Part shown: piece after piece, positions 1-9,539 of the stretch
How positions within the stretch are numbered: position 1 is the stretch's first letter
Layout: every line of letters begins with the position of its first letter
Source of the DNA: Martinezella lusitana
Lineage (GTDB): Bacteria; Pseudomonadota; Alphaproteobacteria; Rhizobiales; Rhizobiaceae
Assembly: GCF_014207095.1 (NCBI RefSeq)
Contig: NZ_JACHBG010000007.1
Coordinates: 1-64,000 of the forward strand
Reading direction: 5' to 3'
DNA: 64,000 nt
Notes under the pieces: generated by a model
What the model was told of the DNA's origin: nothing
Databases searched by the model: none
Seen by the model: the letters and a program-made list of their open reading frames with translations, nothing else
Position numbers and translations under genes: made by a program

Positions 1-342
1 ATGATCTACTTCTCGGAAACGGTGAGCAACTACACGGTGAAGAACGGCGCCGGCGATGCGATCACCATTGACGGCTTCGACGAGGAGCAGTTCCGCGTCA
101 GCCTGGGCGCCGAGATCGCCCGGTCGTTCCAGCTGGAGGGTGGCGCGAAGGTGACGCCGAAGCTTGGAGTGACCGGCGGCTTCTCCGGGCTCGACGGCTC
201 CGGCGCCTTTGCGGCCGTCACCGTCGGCATGAGCCTGCAGACGCAGAACTTCTGGATGCTCGATGCCTCCTTCCTCCTCAACATCGAGGGCGATGGACAG
301 AAATCCATCGGCGCCAAACTCGCCGCCGGAAAGAAGTTCTGA
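1..342 (+). CDS. C-terminal end of an autotransporter/outer-membrane beta-barrel protein (partial)
   Basis: The frame is open from the first base and ends at a TGA, giving 113 residues; the true start probably lies before the window. The sequence alternates polar and hydrophobic residues in short glycine-rich strands and ends in Lys-Phe, the terminal aromatic residue typical of outer-membrane barrels recognised by the Bam machinery. The passenger domain, if any, is outside the window, so neither substrate nor role can be stated. The call to an autotransporter barrel is by pattern and not by a diagnostic motif. Confidence 0.6.
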   Translation: MIYFSETVSNYTVKNGAGDAITIDGFDEEQFRVSLGAEIARSFQLEGGAKVTPKLGVTGGFSGLDGSGAFAAVTVGMSLQTQNFWMLDASFLLNIEGDGQKSIGAKLAAGKKF

Positions 343-421
343 CGTCAAAATGCTGCGACCGGTGTCGATCACCGGTCGGAGGGAATGTGTGATGGTCGGG
401 CGCGGGGCGACCGTGACCCGA

Positions 422-1204
422 TCATCCGCGATACTGCCGCGCCCAGGGTGCATTTGACTCGATAATGCTCGCGACGGCCGAAGCTTTTGCGGCCAGATCG
501 GTGTCGGTGTCATCTGCGAGCGCCAAAGCCTCCATTTTTTCATAGAGGTTTCGTGACGTGTAAAATTCAAAAGCGATCGCGTTGTCTGGATGCTCCCCGA
601 ATGCTGTCAGCCGAATCCCCTCGTGCCCCGGAGCCGGCCAACTGCACCAGTCAATCCACAGGCATTGCGCCAGCTTTGCGTCGGGGAGGGCCACTATCTG
701 ATCGAATAGATCTCGGAGATCCCAGCCTGCAAGTCTGAACATGCGGACGACATCGTCCAGAAACTCCTTGTGTCGGTCGATTTTCCAGCTCAGGTACAAA
801 TGTTGAAAGCGGTCGAGGACGCTCCATTCTTCTATCGACCAGTTTTCACGATTGCCGGTCGCAAAACGGTTCAAGCTGAGCTCTATTCCGACATTGCTGA
901 CATTCTCGCCGAGGGCCATAAGTTCAAGGATGCGAGGAAGGAGATATGCCCATGTCTCCTTGGCAATTCCCTTGGGATCGTAGGCTGCCGAATGCCAATC
1001 GCGAAGGTAATGGAGTGGAAGCTCCCTGATTGGCGGGTTGAAAAAATCGACTTCTATTTCGGCATCCATGCAGCAACGCTGACAAACCTCAATGCTTTTC
1101 GGCTTGTCATAGGCGAATACCCGATACGCCTCTACGATAATCTCGGTGAACGGGTGGTCGAGCTGACTGGTGGTCGGCCGGGGTTCTGGGTCGTTGCGGT
1201 TCAT
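422..1204 (-). CDS. Conserved hypothetical protein
   Basis: A 260-residue soluble protein with no signal peptide or membrane segment and no domain I recognise. It is rich in Trp and acidic residues and has a Cys pair in the motif CQRCC near residue 40. The reading frame is open for another 42 codons upstream. I chose the ATG at 1204 because the protein-like composition begins there (MNRNDPEP) and AAGG lies just ahead; an ATG at 1219 is an alternative. It stands alone, opposite the secreted protein that begins at 1558. Confidence 0.55.
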   Translation of the reverse strand: MNRNDPEPRPTTSQLDHPFTEIIVEAYRVFAYDKPKSIEVCQRCCMDAEIEVDFFNPPIRELPLHYLRDWHSAAYDPKGIAKETWAYLLPRILELMALGENVSNVGIELSLNRFATGNRENWSIEEWSVLDRFQHLYLSWKIDRHKEFLDDVVRMFRLAGWDLRDLFDQIVALPDAKLAQCLWIDWCSWPAPGHEGIRLTAFGEHPDNAIAFEFYTSRNLYEKMEALALADDTDTDLAAKASAVASIIESNAPWARQYRG

Positions 1205-1557
1205 ATGCCTTGGTAACATGAAGGCAATCGCAAGGGAATTTGAGGCGTGCCGTACAAAGCCCCGTAGCGGCTTGCGAGCAGCGGCATGCTCTCCTCTGCC
1301 GGATAGGGCGCTTTTCCACAACCTGTGCATTGCCTAGCTTGGGACGTGGGTCGCCAAATGCTAGAGGGGGTCCAGTCCACTGCGGATCGCTGACTCGCCT
1401 GCTTTTTGCTGAGCCGAGGGAACATTCCGGGATGGCGCTGTTGCAAGGCGAAATGACGAAGAGACTGGTTGCGCAGCACATTGGGCTTGGGTCGATCATT
1501 GCGGTCTGGCTGCTGTTGCCGGAGCGCACATGGTCGATCAAGAAAGGGAGCAAGGCA
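1205..1557. other. Intergenic region between divergent genes
   Basis: About 350 bp between the start of the minus-strand hypothetical gene and the secreted protein gene. Open frames cross it in several phases, but their translations are low-complexity Arg/Pro/Ser-rich shadows. It must carry both promoters; I could not pick out convincing -35/-10 elements. Confidence 0.4.
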
Positions 1558-2241
1558 ATGCCGATTTTTGCACAAGCAGCACTCTTGCTGGTTCTCTTGT
1601 TGGCCTTACCAGCGGCAGCGACGGCGCAAAATACTGCGACGTTCGAGGCCCCGAATGGTTCCTATACCTTCGAGTATTCGCAAGATTTCGCGCTGGACCA
1701 GCTGTTTGCCGATGGAGGCAGTGACGTCACCGGGGTGACGGCGTCTTCGCCGGCAAATGGAGATGTCATCATTACTTTTCTTGGACCTCGCGACCCCGGC
1801 GAGATCAAGGAGGTCAGCGAGAAGACGCATCAGCCAATTGTGGACGAGTTCACCAACGCGATTGCTCGGCTGCCGTCAATCAAGCTGCAGTCGTCATCGA
1901 TGACCACGATGCTCGGGCAGCCGGCCATCGATATGATCTTTTTGAACAAGAGGTTCGTCTATCAAGGCAAGGGTAATCCTGCCGTCAATCGCTATGTTTT
2001 CACCATCCTCACTGGCAAGGCATATAATTTCGAGTGCATCTATCGCGAAGACAAGACGGAGCAGTTTGCCCCGCCTGTGACCTTGCCGTCTCGACAGTGC
2101 GGTTACAGGATGCAGCAGCGGCTGCAAGCTCTACCGTTTCGGTCGACGACGGTGATGATGGCGATTGACGAACGAACCGGCCAAAACCCTTCGGAGCGGG
2201 GTTGCAAGGATGTTGACGCCATCGTCGAGACACTGAAATAG
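1558..2241 (+). CDS. Small secreted protein of unknown function
   Basis: A 227-residue protein whose first 24 residues form a classic Sec signal peptide (hydrophobic Leu/Ala core, then Ala-Ala-Ala-Thr-Ala before Gln-Asn), so it is probably periplasmic. The same frame is open from 1240, but the ATG at 1558 is preceded by AAAGGGAG at good spacing and begins the signal peptide. The mature part has two or three Cys residues that could form a disulfide (one near residue 155, one in the RQCGY segment) and no domain I recognise. It has no obvious operon partner. Confidence 0.7.
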   Translation: MPIFAQAALLLVLLLALPAAATAQNTATFEAPNGSYTFEYSQDFALDQLFADGGSDVTGVTASSPANGDVIITFLGPRDPGEIKEVSEKTHQPIVDEFTNAIARLPSIKLQSSSMTTMLGQPAIDMIFLNKRFVYQGKGNPAVNRYVFTILTGKAYNFECIYREDKTEQFAPPVTLPSRQCGYRMQQRLQALPFRSTTVMMAIDERTGQNPSERGCKDVDAIVETLK

Positions 2242-2395
2242 GCCATATGTCGATCCGGCCGTTCGTCAGCGTCTGCGATTTCGAGCCAAGGTCACAGCCT
2301 GGCTCGCCCATCCGATTTCCGTCGGGCGATTGGAGAAGCTGTGGAACCGCATCGAGGCGTCTCCGCGCGGCATGTTGTTTGGCCGCAACTCGAGT

Positions 2396-3406
2396 TTAGG
2401 GAATTGTGGGCAACGGTTCCTCCATCCGAAGAGCAACCGCTCCCCCGGTCATTCCTGCACCGGCGGCAGCAAGGAGCAATTGTTCGTTTGCGGCAAAGGG
2501 GCGCTCACGATTGGCCAATGACATCGAAAGCGGAATGGTCGCCGCCGACGAATTGCCGTACTCGCCGATCGTGCATACCGACTTTTCGAGCGGAATTGCC
2601 AGTTCGTCGCAAACCGCATCGATAATCCTGACATTGGCCTGATGGGGTATGAAGCGATCGATGCGGTCAGATGAGATTCCGGCATGCCTCAACGCCTGGG
2701 CAGCGGATCGGGTCATGATGCCGATGGCTGTCTTGAAAACCGCGCGTCCGTCCTGCATCGTCATATATGACGCATCCTGTTCCAAGCCGGGATGGAAGGG
2801 GCAAACACTGCCACCGGCCGGAATGGAAATCAGCCCATAGGCTGAACCGTCGGACACGAGATCAACGCCGACAATACCCGATTGCCGATCCCGTGATGGA
2901 ACGAGAACAACGGCACCGGCAGCATCAGCAAAGACCACGGAGCTTGCCCGCTCCTGCGGATTGATACGCCGGCTGAGTATATTGGCGGCGACGACGAGAA
3001 CAGGTCTGCCTTGGGCTTTTACGAAGCCGTCTGCAAGCGCCAGCGCATACAGAAAGCCGGAACAGGCGCCAGCGAGGTCGATTGCTCCGGAAGCCTGAAG
3101 GTCGAGCTTATGAGCGAGTAGCGGCGCAGAGGGCGGCAGGAGGTGATCGGGTGTGGACGTCGCCAACAGAGTCAATGCAACAGTTGCGCGGTCGATAGAG
3201 GCATGATCGAGCGCCATGGATCCGGCATGGGCTGCCATGTCCGTCAGGCTCTCACCGGGGGCTGCCCAATGGCGCGTGCGTATGCCAGTTCGCTGCTCGA
3301 TCCAGCCTTCCTCAAGCCCCAGACGCGCTTCAATTTCTGCATTGTCGACGCGGCGTTTCGGAACGTAGTGACCAAGCCCGGCTATTCTGCTCGACAAAGC
3401 ACTCAC
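2396..3406 (-). CDS. bioZ: BioZ, beta-ketoacyl-ACP synthase III-like enzyme of biotin synthesis
   Basis: A 336-residue KAS III (FabH) family protein. The thiolase-fold triad is visible: Cys115 in AGACSG, His255 in PHQAN and Asn285 in YGNSSA. In Agrobacterium and Mesorhizobium, BioZ makes the pimeloyl moiety of biotin by condensing a glutaryl thioester with malonyl-ACP, replacing the BioC/BioH route; I assign it here from the family plus position. It is the last gene of bioBFDAZ and overlaps bioA by 4 bp, which indicates translational coupling. A housekeeping FabH would be the alternative, but the placement inside the biotin operon argues against it. Confidence 0.9.
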   Translation of the reverse strand: MSALSSRIAGLGHYVPKRRVDNAEIEARLGLEEGWIEQRTGIRTRHWAAPGESLTDMAAHAGSMALDHASIDRATVALTLLATSTPDHLLPPSAPLLAHKLDLQASGAIDLAGACSGFLYALALADGFVKAQGRPVLVVAANILSRRINPQERASSVVFADAAGAVVLVPSRDRQSGIVGVDLVSDGSAYGLISIPAGGSVCPFHPGLEQDASYMTMQDGRAVFKTAIGIMTRSAAQALRHAGISSDRIDRFIPHQANVRIIDAVCDELAIPLEKSVCTIGEYGNSSAATIPLSMSLANRERPFAANEQLLLAAAGAGMTGGAVALRMEEPLPTIP

Positions 3407-4683
3407 GACATGAGCTCGATAAAATCGGCGGCCTCATCGATGGCCTCATAGGCGCGTCGCAGATCCTGTTCCGTCACACAATATGGTGGCATGAGATAAA
3501 TGACATTGCCTAAAGGACGTATGAGGAGATCCTTGTCGCGAAAAAAGGTCCGCAGCTTTGGGCCGACCTCGGAAAGATAGCCCTTCGCTGCGATGGCGAG
3601 ATCGAGCGCAGCGATCGTGCCGTGCTGCCGGACATTATCGAAGCGTGGGTCGGTCCGGAATTTTGCCAGCCATTCACGATGCATGCCTTCCACCTGTCTT
3701 ATTCTGGATACGACAGGTTCTTCTCGCCACACTTTGAGATTTGCCGCGGCGGCCGCACAGGCGATCGGATTGGCGGTGTAGGAGCTGGAATGAAAGAACA
3801 TCCGGCTACGATTGTCGGACAAATGTGCGTCGAATATTTCCGACGTAGAGAGCGTCACGGCAAGCGGTAGCGCGCCGCCCGTTATTCCCTTCGAAAGGCA
3901 AAGGATATCAGGCGAAATGCCAGCCTGTTCGCAAGCAAGCAAAGTGCCGGTGCGTCCCCAACCTGTCATGACCTCGTCTGCAATCAGCAAGGTTTGATGC
4001 GTTGTCGTTATCCGCCGAAACTCCTTCAGGAGATGAGATGGGTACATTTTCATCCCGCCCGCCCCAAGCACGAGGGGTTCGACAATGAAGGCTGCGACAT
4101 CCCCGCAACGGCAGTGTGCCTCAAGTTGGTCAAGTGTCCGCTGCTGCAGGCCGGGCGCCGGGAAAGAAATGTGCGCGACGTCGAACAGCAAAGGCTCGTA
4201 GGCTGCATTGAACACTCCACGCGCGCCAATCGACATCGTTCCGATCGTATCGCCGTGGTAGCTATGTTCCATCACGACAATGCGGGAACGCGGGGAGCCC
4301 CGATTGTGGTGCATCCCGAGCGCCATTTTGAGGGCTACCTCAACCGAGGTCGATCCGCTGTCGGAAAAGAACACATGCGCCAGTTCCGCGGGCGCAAGAT
4401 CCAGCAGACCGCGTGCCAATTCCTCGGCAGCGTGATGGCTGTATTCGGCAAAAATGACCTGATCCAGTTGTTCGACCGCATCGTGTATCGCCTTCGTGAT
4501 GCGGGGATGGCGGTGGCCATGGGTGATGACCCACCATGATGAAATGGCATCGAGGATCGAACGACCATCCTCGTCGAGTAGATAGGCTCCTTGCGTTTGA
4601 ACGATTTTCTTGAAGGCTGGTTCAAGCTGATGCTGGGTGAAAGGGTGCCATATCTGCGATCGTGCGCCGTGATTAACGGTCAT
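3403..4683 (-). CDS. bioA: Adenosylmethionine-8-amino-7-oxononanoate aminotransferase
   Basis: A class III PLP-dependent aminotransferase of 426 residues, the normal BioA length. It transfers an amino group from S-adenosylmethionine to KAPA, giving DAPA. Visible features are IWHPFTQ near the N-terminus, SSWWV at 48-52 (substrate pocket), SYHGDT, the PLP-binding Asp236 in ADEVMTG and the Schiff-base Lys265 in LSKGITGG. It overlaps bioD and bioZ by 4 bp each. The gene is intact and of ordinary composition. Confidence 0.95.
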   Translation of the reverse strand: MTVNHGARSQIWHPFTQHQLEPAFKKIVQTQGAYLLDEDGRSILDAISSWWVITHGHRHPRITKAIHDAVEQLDQVIFAEYSHHAAEELARGLLDLAPAELAHVFFSDSGSTSVEVALKMALGMHHNRGSPRSRIVVMEHSYHGDTIGTMSIGARGVFNAAYEPLLFDVAHISFPAPGLQQRTLDQLEAHCRCGDVAAFIVEPLVLGAGGMKMYPSHLLKEFRRITTTHQTLLIADEVMTGWGRTGTLLACEQAGISPDILCLSKGITGGALPLAVTLSTSEIFDAHLSDNRSRMFFHSSSYTANPIACAAAAANLKVWREEPVVSRIRQVEGMHREWLAKFRTDPRFDNVRQHGTIAALDLAIAAKGYLSEVGPKLRTFFRDKDLLIRPLGNVIYLMPPYCVTEQDLRRAYEAIDEAADFIELMS

Positions 4684-5318
4684 GCCAGGGCCTCTAGAAA
4701 GTCTGAAATGTCGAATTGCGCGGTGAATGCGTGCCGCAAGGTCTCCGGGGTCAACGGGTCAAGATGCGGCAGGCAGCCGAGATTGGTGGCGCCACTCATG
4801 TGCTCGATGATGCTTTCTGTCTCGGGTTCGCGATCGCCAATGAATGCGACGCCGAGAATGGGGATTTTTCGTTGGCGCAGCGCTTCGATTGAAAGCAAGG
4901 TGTGGTTGATCGTGCCAAGCTTGGTTCGTGCACATAAAATGGTCGGATAGCGCCAGCGTGCAAATACGTCGGCAAAGGTTTGATTTCGTGTCAAAGGGAC
5001 AAGCAGCCCGCCGGCCCCCTCGATGATGAGCGGCAACCGGCTTGCCGGAGGCATCAGCAGATCGGGCACGATGGAAACCTCATCGAGCTGGGCCGCTAGG
5101 TGCGGCGAGGCAGGTACGCGCAACCGCCATGCCTCGGCCAGAATACGATGTTGCGGAACCTCACCGAGTATCGCGACCGTTTCGCTGTCGGTTTGGCCGT
5201 CCAGCCCGGATTGGATCGGTTTCCAATAGGCCGCGCCGAGCGCACCCGTCAGTCCGGCAGAAAAGACCGTCTTGCCGATATTCGTATCTGTTCCGGTCAC
5301 AACGATGCAGTTTTTCAT
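4680..5318 (-). CDS. bioD: ATP-dependent dethiobiotin synthetase
   Basis: A 212-residue P-loop enzyme that closes the ureido ring of dethiobiotin from DAPA, CO2 and ATP. The nucleotide loop GTDTNIGKT is at residues 9-17, with the BioD-type glycine/asparagine spacing, and KPIQSGL follows at about 33-39. A second conserved block, [10 protein letters not shown], lies near residue 100. It overlaps bioF and bioA by 4 bp each, consistent with one polycistronic mRNA. Confidence 0.95.
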   Translation of the reverse strand: MKNCIVVTGTDTNIGKTVFSAGLTGALGAAYWKPIQSGLDGQTDSETVAILGEVPQHRILAEAWRLRVPASPHLAAQLDEVSIVPDLLMPPASRLPLIIEGAGGLLVPLTRNQTFADVFARWRYPTILCARTKLGTINHTLLSIEALRQRKIPILGVAFIGDREPETESIIEHMSGATNLGCLPHLDPLTPETLRHAFTAQFDISDFLEALA

Positions 5319-6460
5319 GATGTTTCCCTCGCCATCATTGCCGCGAGCCGTTGAACCATGTCTGCAATGGTTGCCTTGTCGACATTGAGCGTGATGGTGA
5401 TGCGCAGTCGCGCCGTTCCGGCAGGAACGGTGGGTGGTCGAATAGCGCGTATGTCGAAGCCTTGCCGACGCATACCTTCCGCAAGGCGCATGGTGCGCCC
5501 ATTCTCCCCGATGATGACGGGGAGGATTTGCGTCCCGCTGCCGTGCCCACCAAGATGCTCAGAAAATTGCCTATTGGCGAAAGCGACGAGGTCACTCAGT
5601 GCCTGCTGGCGTTCTGGCTCGTCCGCCAGGATGACCAGTGCTTCGCGGACGCTTGCCGCCTGCAAGGGAGATGGCGCCGTCGCGTAGATGAAGGGTCGCG
5701 CTCGATTGATAAGGAATTCGCAGATGGTGCGGTTCGCGCCGATCAATGCGCCGGCGACCCCGAGCGCCTTGCCGCAGGTGTGAAGGACAATGACATTGTC
5801 CCGCCTTTCAAGGTCGGCGGCGCAGCCGCGCCCGCCGTTCCCATGAACGCCGGTTCCATGCGCCTCATCGACATAAAGAAAGCCTTCGTTGCGATCCGCA
5901 ATTTCGATCAGATCGGAAAGCGGTGCGCGATCACCATCCATCGAATAGATACTCTCGACGACAATCCAGGGTGTGCCAACGCCCCCCTTCTTGCGCCAGA
6001 GCACGATAGCGTCTTCGACGGCGTTCGCATCATTATGCGCCACCGATACGGCTTCGGCCCGCCCGGCCCTGATCCCATCATGGGCGCTTGCATGGATCAG
6101 GGCGTCGTGCACAATAAGATCACCGCGTTGCGGCAGCGTCGAAAGGGCCGCAAGGTTGGCGGCGTAACCACTGCCGAAATAGAGCATTCGCTCGCAGCCG
6201 AAGAAAGCGGCGGCCTCCTCTTCAAGCGCTACGTGCTCGGCATGATTGCCCCGCAAGAGGCGCGATCCACCGGCACCCACCGGCACGCCGCGATCAAGGG
6301 CGTTGATCACGGCGGCGCACATGCGCGGCGACGAGGCAAGGCCAAGATAGTCGTTTGACGTGAAGTCTGATCCCGTGTCACGGATGAGGTCGCGTTGACG
6401 TCCCTTTTGAGCGAGGTGCTGGAGCTTGACGTCATAGCGGCGTAGCAGATCGAGGCTCAT
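5315..6460 (-). CDS. bioF: 8-amino-7-oxononanoate synthase
   Basis: A 381-residue alpha-oxoamine synthase (fold type I PLP enzyme) that condenses pimeloyl-ACP or -CoA with L-alanine to KAPA. The family signatures are NDYLGLA at 36-42, GSGYAANL at 97-104, DEAHGTG at 198-204 and the PLP lysine K231 in HTCGKALG. It overlaps bioB by 4 bp upstream and bioD by 4 bp downstream. Length and motifs are complete. Confidence 0.95.
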   Translation of the reverse strand: MSLDLLRRYDVKLQHLAQKGRQRDLIRDTGSDFTSNDYLGLASSPRMCAAVINALDRGVPVGAGGSRLLRGNHAEHVALEEEAAAFFGCERMLYFGSGYAANLAALSTLPQRGDLIVHDALIHASAHDGIRAGRAEAVSVAHNDANAVEDAIVLWRKKGGVGTPWIVVESIYSMDGDRAPLSDLIEIADRNEGFLYVDEAHGTGVHGNGGRGCAADLERRDNVIVLHTCGKALGVAGALIGANRTICEFLINRARPFIYATAPSPLQAASVREALVILADEPERQQALSDLVAFANRQFSEHLGGHGSGTQILPVIIGENGRTMRLAEGMRRQGFDIRAIRPPTVPAGTARLRITITLNVDKATIADMVQRLAAMMARETS

Positions 6461-7446
6461 TGATGGCCCCCGAGTGTCATCGGCGTCAGCCGAAGGCGGC
6501 TCAGAAGGCTCTTGTCGCGATCATCGCCAGGATTGGCGGTTGTCAGGAGGGTGTCGCCGATGAATATCGAATTGGCACCGGCGAAGAAACACAGCGCCTG
6601 CATTTCGTCGCTCATATCAGCGCGTCCGGCTGTCAGGCGGACATGAGATTGCGGCATCATTAGCCTGGCAAGGGCAACGATCCGGACGAATCCAATGGAA
6701 TCTACGGCCTTGGCCTCGGCCAATCTTGAGCCGGGTATGGGGATCAGCATGTTGATCGGCACGCTCTCCGGCGGGGTCGGCAGATTAGCCAGCGTTACAA
6801 GCATGTCGATCCGGTCATCCTCCTCTTCACCAAGACCAAGGATGCCGCCGCTGCAAACCTTCATGCCGGCTTCGCGGACGTGAGCCAGCGTATCCAGCCG
6901 GTCATCGAAGGTTCTCGTCGTCGTGACTTCCGGATAGAAGCGCTCGGACGTATCGATATTGTGGTTGTAGTAATCAAGCCCCGCCTTCGCGAAGGTGCGA
7001 GCCTGGTCCGCAGACAGCATTCCGAGCGTCATGCATGTCTCAAGGCCGAGCGCCTTGACCTCTTTTATCATGGAGACGATCGCTGCCTCATCGCGCGGCT
7101 TCGGGCTGCGCCACGCCGCTCCCATGCAATAGCGGGTCGCGCCCTGTTCTTTTGCTTTTTGAGCTTCCGCGACAACATCGATCGTTCCCATGAGCTTCGA
7201 CGCCTTCACATTGGAGGTGTGATGGGCGGACTGGCTGCAATAGCCGCAATCCTCGGGACAGCCTCCCGTCTTGATGTTGAGCAATTTGCTCAGCTGAACG
7301 CGATTGGGATCGAAGTTTTCGCGATGGATGGTGTGCGCCCTGAATAAGAGATCATTGAACGGCAAGTCATAAAGCTCGCGTGCGGCATCGAGCGTCCAAC
7401 ACCCTGGTTCGCCTTGCGGTGCGGGAGCTGCTTCGTTTCTCGTCAT
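6457..7446 (-). CDS. bioB: Biotin synthase
   Basis: A radical-SAM enzyme that inserts sulfur into dethiobiotin. With the start at 7446 it has 329 residues, and the [4Fe-4S] motif is C63-x3-C67-x2-C70 ([10 protein letters not shown]). The frame is open to 7488 and an ATG also lies at 7452, but AGGAG at 7454-7458 is 7 nt from the 7446 ATG and only 1 nt from the other, which decides the start. It is the first gene of bioBFDAZ; a BioR-type operator lies about 50 bp upstream. Confidence 0.95.
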   Translation of the reverse strand: MTRNEAAPAPQGEPGCWTLDAARELYDLPFNDLLFRAHTIHRENFDPNRVQLSKLLNIKTGGCPEDCGYCSQSAHHTSNVKASKLMGTIDVVAEAQKAKEQGATRYCMGAAWRSPKPRDEAAIVSMIKEVKALGLETCMTLGMLSADQARTFAKAGLDYYNHNIDTSERFYPEVTTTRTFDDRLDTLAHVREAGMKVCSGGILGLGEEEDDRIDMLVTLANLPTPPESVPINMLIPIPGSRLAEAKAVDSIGFVRIVALARLMMPQSHVRLTAGRADMSDEMQALCFFAGANSIFIGDTLLTTANPGDDRDKSLLSRLRLTPMTLGGHQ

Positions 7447-7492
7447 GGCCATTCTCCTGAGGCGACAAATGGCAAACTGTCGCGACATTAAA

Positions 7493-7509
7493 TAATAGAT
7501 AATCTATAA
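7493..7509. promoter_or_regulatory. BioR-type operator upstream of bioB
   Basis: TAATAGATAATCTATAA, nearly palindromic around ATAGAT/ATCTAT. It matches the TTATAGATAATCTATAA-like box described for BioR in alphaproteobacteria with one difference. It sits 46 nt ahead of the bioB start, where bound repressor would block transcription of bioBFDAZ. Confidence 0.8.
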
Positions 7510-7564
7510 TACTATTGCCATTTCCCACGATATAACCTCAAATAGGCGGGATCAAATGCAAATA

Positions 7565-7581
7565 TTATAGATAATCTATGG
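7565..7581. promoter_or_regulatory. BioR-type operator overlapping the bioR ribosome-binding site
   Basis: TTATAGATAATCTATGG, the second copy of the same box, 72 bp (start to start) from the first. Its last bases run into the GGAG of the bioR ribosome-binding site (7580-7583), 7 nt before the bioR ATG. This points to autoregulation of bioR. Confidence 0.75.
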
Positions 7582-7588
7582 AGATGGC

Positions 7589-8251
7589 ATGGCGGAGACG
7601 GTTGCGGAACGTATTGCACGCGTCGTTGGAGAAAAAATCGTGACGGGGGAGTTAGGGCCGGGAACGGCGCTGCGGCAGGACAAGATTGCCGAGGAATTCG
7701 AGGCAAGCCACGTGCCGACACGCGAAGCGCTGCAGCTCTTGCGTGCCCGTGGCCTTGCGATCAGCGAGCCGCGCCGAGGCATGCGGGTCGCGCCGTTGGA
7801 TACCCAATCGGTTCAGGAGATTGCTGAAATTCGCGCAGCCCTGGAAACGCTTGCGCTGCGGCTGGCAGCTCCTCGCATGAATGCCGCGAGCTATACGAAG
7901 ATCGAAGACGCGCTGACCGCGGGGGATCAGGCGAAGAACATAGCGGAGTGGGAGCAGGCGAACCGGGCCTTTCACAAGGCACTTGCTGCCCCTTGCAAGA
8001 GGCCGAGATTGCTAACGATGCTCGACGATCTCCAACTGGCCAACTCGCGGATCATCTTCTGTGCAACCCGAACGGCAGGATGGCAGCCGGGATCGAGCCA
8101 GGCACATCGGAAAATATTGAATGCGATGAGGCAGCGGGACGTCAACAGAGCGGTCGCCTTGCTGGACGCTCATATTCGAGGGCTGGAACAGACAGCCGCC
8201 GACGAGCGTATTCCATCAACAGAACTTGCTGTTCGACATTCCGGAACATAG
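7589..8251 (+). CDS. bioR: BioR, GntR-family repressor of biotin synthesis
   Basis: A 220-residue GntR protein of the FadR type: a winged helix-turn-helix at about 5-75 (VAERIARVVGEKIVTGEL, then HVPTREALQLLRARGL) followed by an all-helical FCD ligand/dimer domain to about residue 205. BioR represses biotin genes in Agrobacterium and relatives; here it is divergent from bioB, with operators at 7493-7509 and 7565-7581. The ATG at 7589 follows GGAG with a 5-nt gap. The FCD ligand is not evident from sequence. Confidence 0.9.
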   Translation: MAETVAERIARVVGEKIVTGELGPGTALRQDKIAEEFEASHVPTREALQLLRARGLAISEPRRGMRVAPLDTQSVQEIAEIRAALETLALRLAAPRMNAASYTKIEDALTAGDQAKNIAEWEQANRAFHKALAAPCKRPRLLTMLDDLQLANSRIIFCATRTAGWQPGSSQAHRKILNAMRQRDVNRAVALLDAHIRGLEQTAADERIPSTELAVRHSGT

Positions 8252-8449
8252 CAGCTTTCCGTGGTCGCTTCCGGCAAAGGCAAGATCGATCCGGGCCGAA
8301 CTCGTCGCCGCAACAAGCACCAACGGACAGCGATGTGTTCAAGAAGCGCGTCTTCAGCAAAGGCGCTATTGAGATCGCGGTTCGCCTATACCATGATCGC
8401 CACGATCCGGACGCCAGCGCCGGCCTTCCGTTGATTCTCGGAGCACGCG

Positions 8450-9034
8450 ATGCCTGAAGAGATTGAAGTCGATACCGACAAATTGCGAGAAGCGATCGAT
8501 GAGGAGATCGAGAAGAAATCTGCCTCGCTCCTGCGATTGATCGCCTTGACGACGGCGTTCTTTGCCGCCCTTGCGGCGCTCGGTTCGCTTTTGGCGGGCG
8601 GAACCATCAACGAAGCGCTGGCCCTTAAAACCGAGGCCACGCAGAAGCAGGCTCAAGCATCCGATCAATGGGCCTACTACCAGGCAAAGGGCATCAAGGT
8701 CACAATCCTCCAGGTGCAGAAGGAGCTGCTGACCGCGGGCGGCAAACCCGTTCCTGCTGATTCAGACAAGGCACTGCAACGCTATGCGGACGAGCAGAAG
8801 GCCGCGGCAACCGAGGCGCAGAACCTCGAAAAGCTAAGAGATCAGAAGGATGACGAAGCCAATGAGCTTATTCATCATCACCATTACTATGCCTATGCCG
8901 TCGCCATGCTTCAGATCTCGATCGCGCTTGGAGCGGTGGCGGCGCTGACGCGCAAGCCCTTTGTCTGGTGGGGCTCGTCTGCCCTGGGTCTTCTCGGCGC
9001 CGCGCTTTGTTTGTGGACATGGGCAGCGGGATGA
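8450..9034 (+). CDS. DUF4337-like membrane protein
   Basis: A 194-residue protein with an acidic N-terminus, a transmembrane helix at about 26-50, a long soluble helical stretch (about 55-140, Gln/Lys/Ala-rich, coiled-coil-like) and two closely spaced helices at about 147-165 and 172-191. The order helix-soluble-two helices and the QASDQWAYYQAK segment match the DUF4337 family, whose function is unknown. GGAG precedes the ATG by 6 nt. It ends 73 bp from the convergent thioesterase gene and has no evident operon partner. A His-His-His-His-Tyr run precedes the second helix. Confidence 0.75.
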   Translation: MPEEIEVDTDKLREAIDEEIEKKSASLLRLIALTTAFFAALAALGSLLAGGTINEALALKTEATQKQAQASDQWAYYQAKGIKVTILQVQKELLTAGGKPVPADSDKALQRYADEQKAAATEAQNLEKLRDQKDDEANELIHHHHYYAYAVAMLQISIALGAVAALTRKPFVWWGSSALGLLGAALCLWTWAAG

Positions 9035-9107
9035 GCTCGGGTCGGTCACCGAGATGCCAACGGGTCCATGCTAAGGCGTGCACGCGGCCGCGGTGAGCAA
9101 TCGTCTG

Positions 9108-9539
9108 TCAATTAGAGCTGGTCTCGACAGACGGGGTCAGCCATTTAACGGCACCAGGCGAAAGCGGGCGGGACTTTCGCGTTGCTGCATCTACCTGGAC
9201 GATGACGGTTTCGGCCGTTGCCATGCAACGGCCGTCCTGAAACACCGCCTGCGCCAGAGTGAGCGAACTCCGGCCGACGGAAGCTACACGAGTGCCAATG
9301 ATCACCTCGCCTGGCCAGAGGATTTCGGCTCGAAAATCAAGCATTAGCCGGGCGAGGACAAACGCGCAGTCGGGCTCGGCCAGTCGAGGGGTGGCATTAT
9401 AGAGAACTTCCACGCGCCCGGTCTCAAGGAAGGTCGCAAAGACGGCGTTGTTGACGTGACCCTGTCGGTCCGTATCCCCGTAGCGGATCTTATCCATGGC
9501 GCGCCATGGGAACTGTTCTATTCTGATATCGCTGGTCAT
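9108..9539 (-). CDS. Acyl-CoA thioesterase of the 4HBT (hot-dog) family
   Basis: A 143-residue hot-dog protein with the family signature RYGDTDRQGHVNN at about 18-30, where the Asp before Gly-His-Val-Asn-Asn is the usual catalytic residue of 4-hydroxybenzoyl-CoA-type thioesterases. The frame is open far upstream, but the ATG at 9539 overlaps the GST stop codon by 4 bp (ATGA), a common coupling arrangement and the start of recognisable sequence. The acyl substrate cannot be deduced. Confidence 0.85.
   Translation of the reverse strand: MTSDIRIEQFPWRAMDKIRYGDTDRQGHVNNAVFATFLETGRVEVLYNATPRLAEPDCAFVLARLMLDFRAEILWPGEVIIGTRVASVGRSSLTLAQAVFQDGRCMATAETVIVQVDAATRKSRPLSPGAVKWLTPSVETSSN

Noticed and set aside
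5351..6358. A long (335-codon) open frame on the plus strand opposite bioF.
   Set aside because: bioF is intact on the other strand with full motifs. The plus-strand translation has no recognisable domain and no ribosome-binding site, so it is a shadow of high-GC codon bias.
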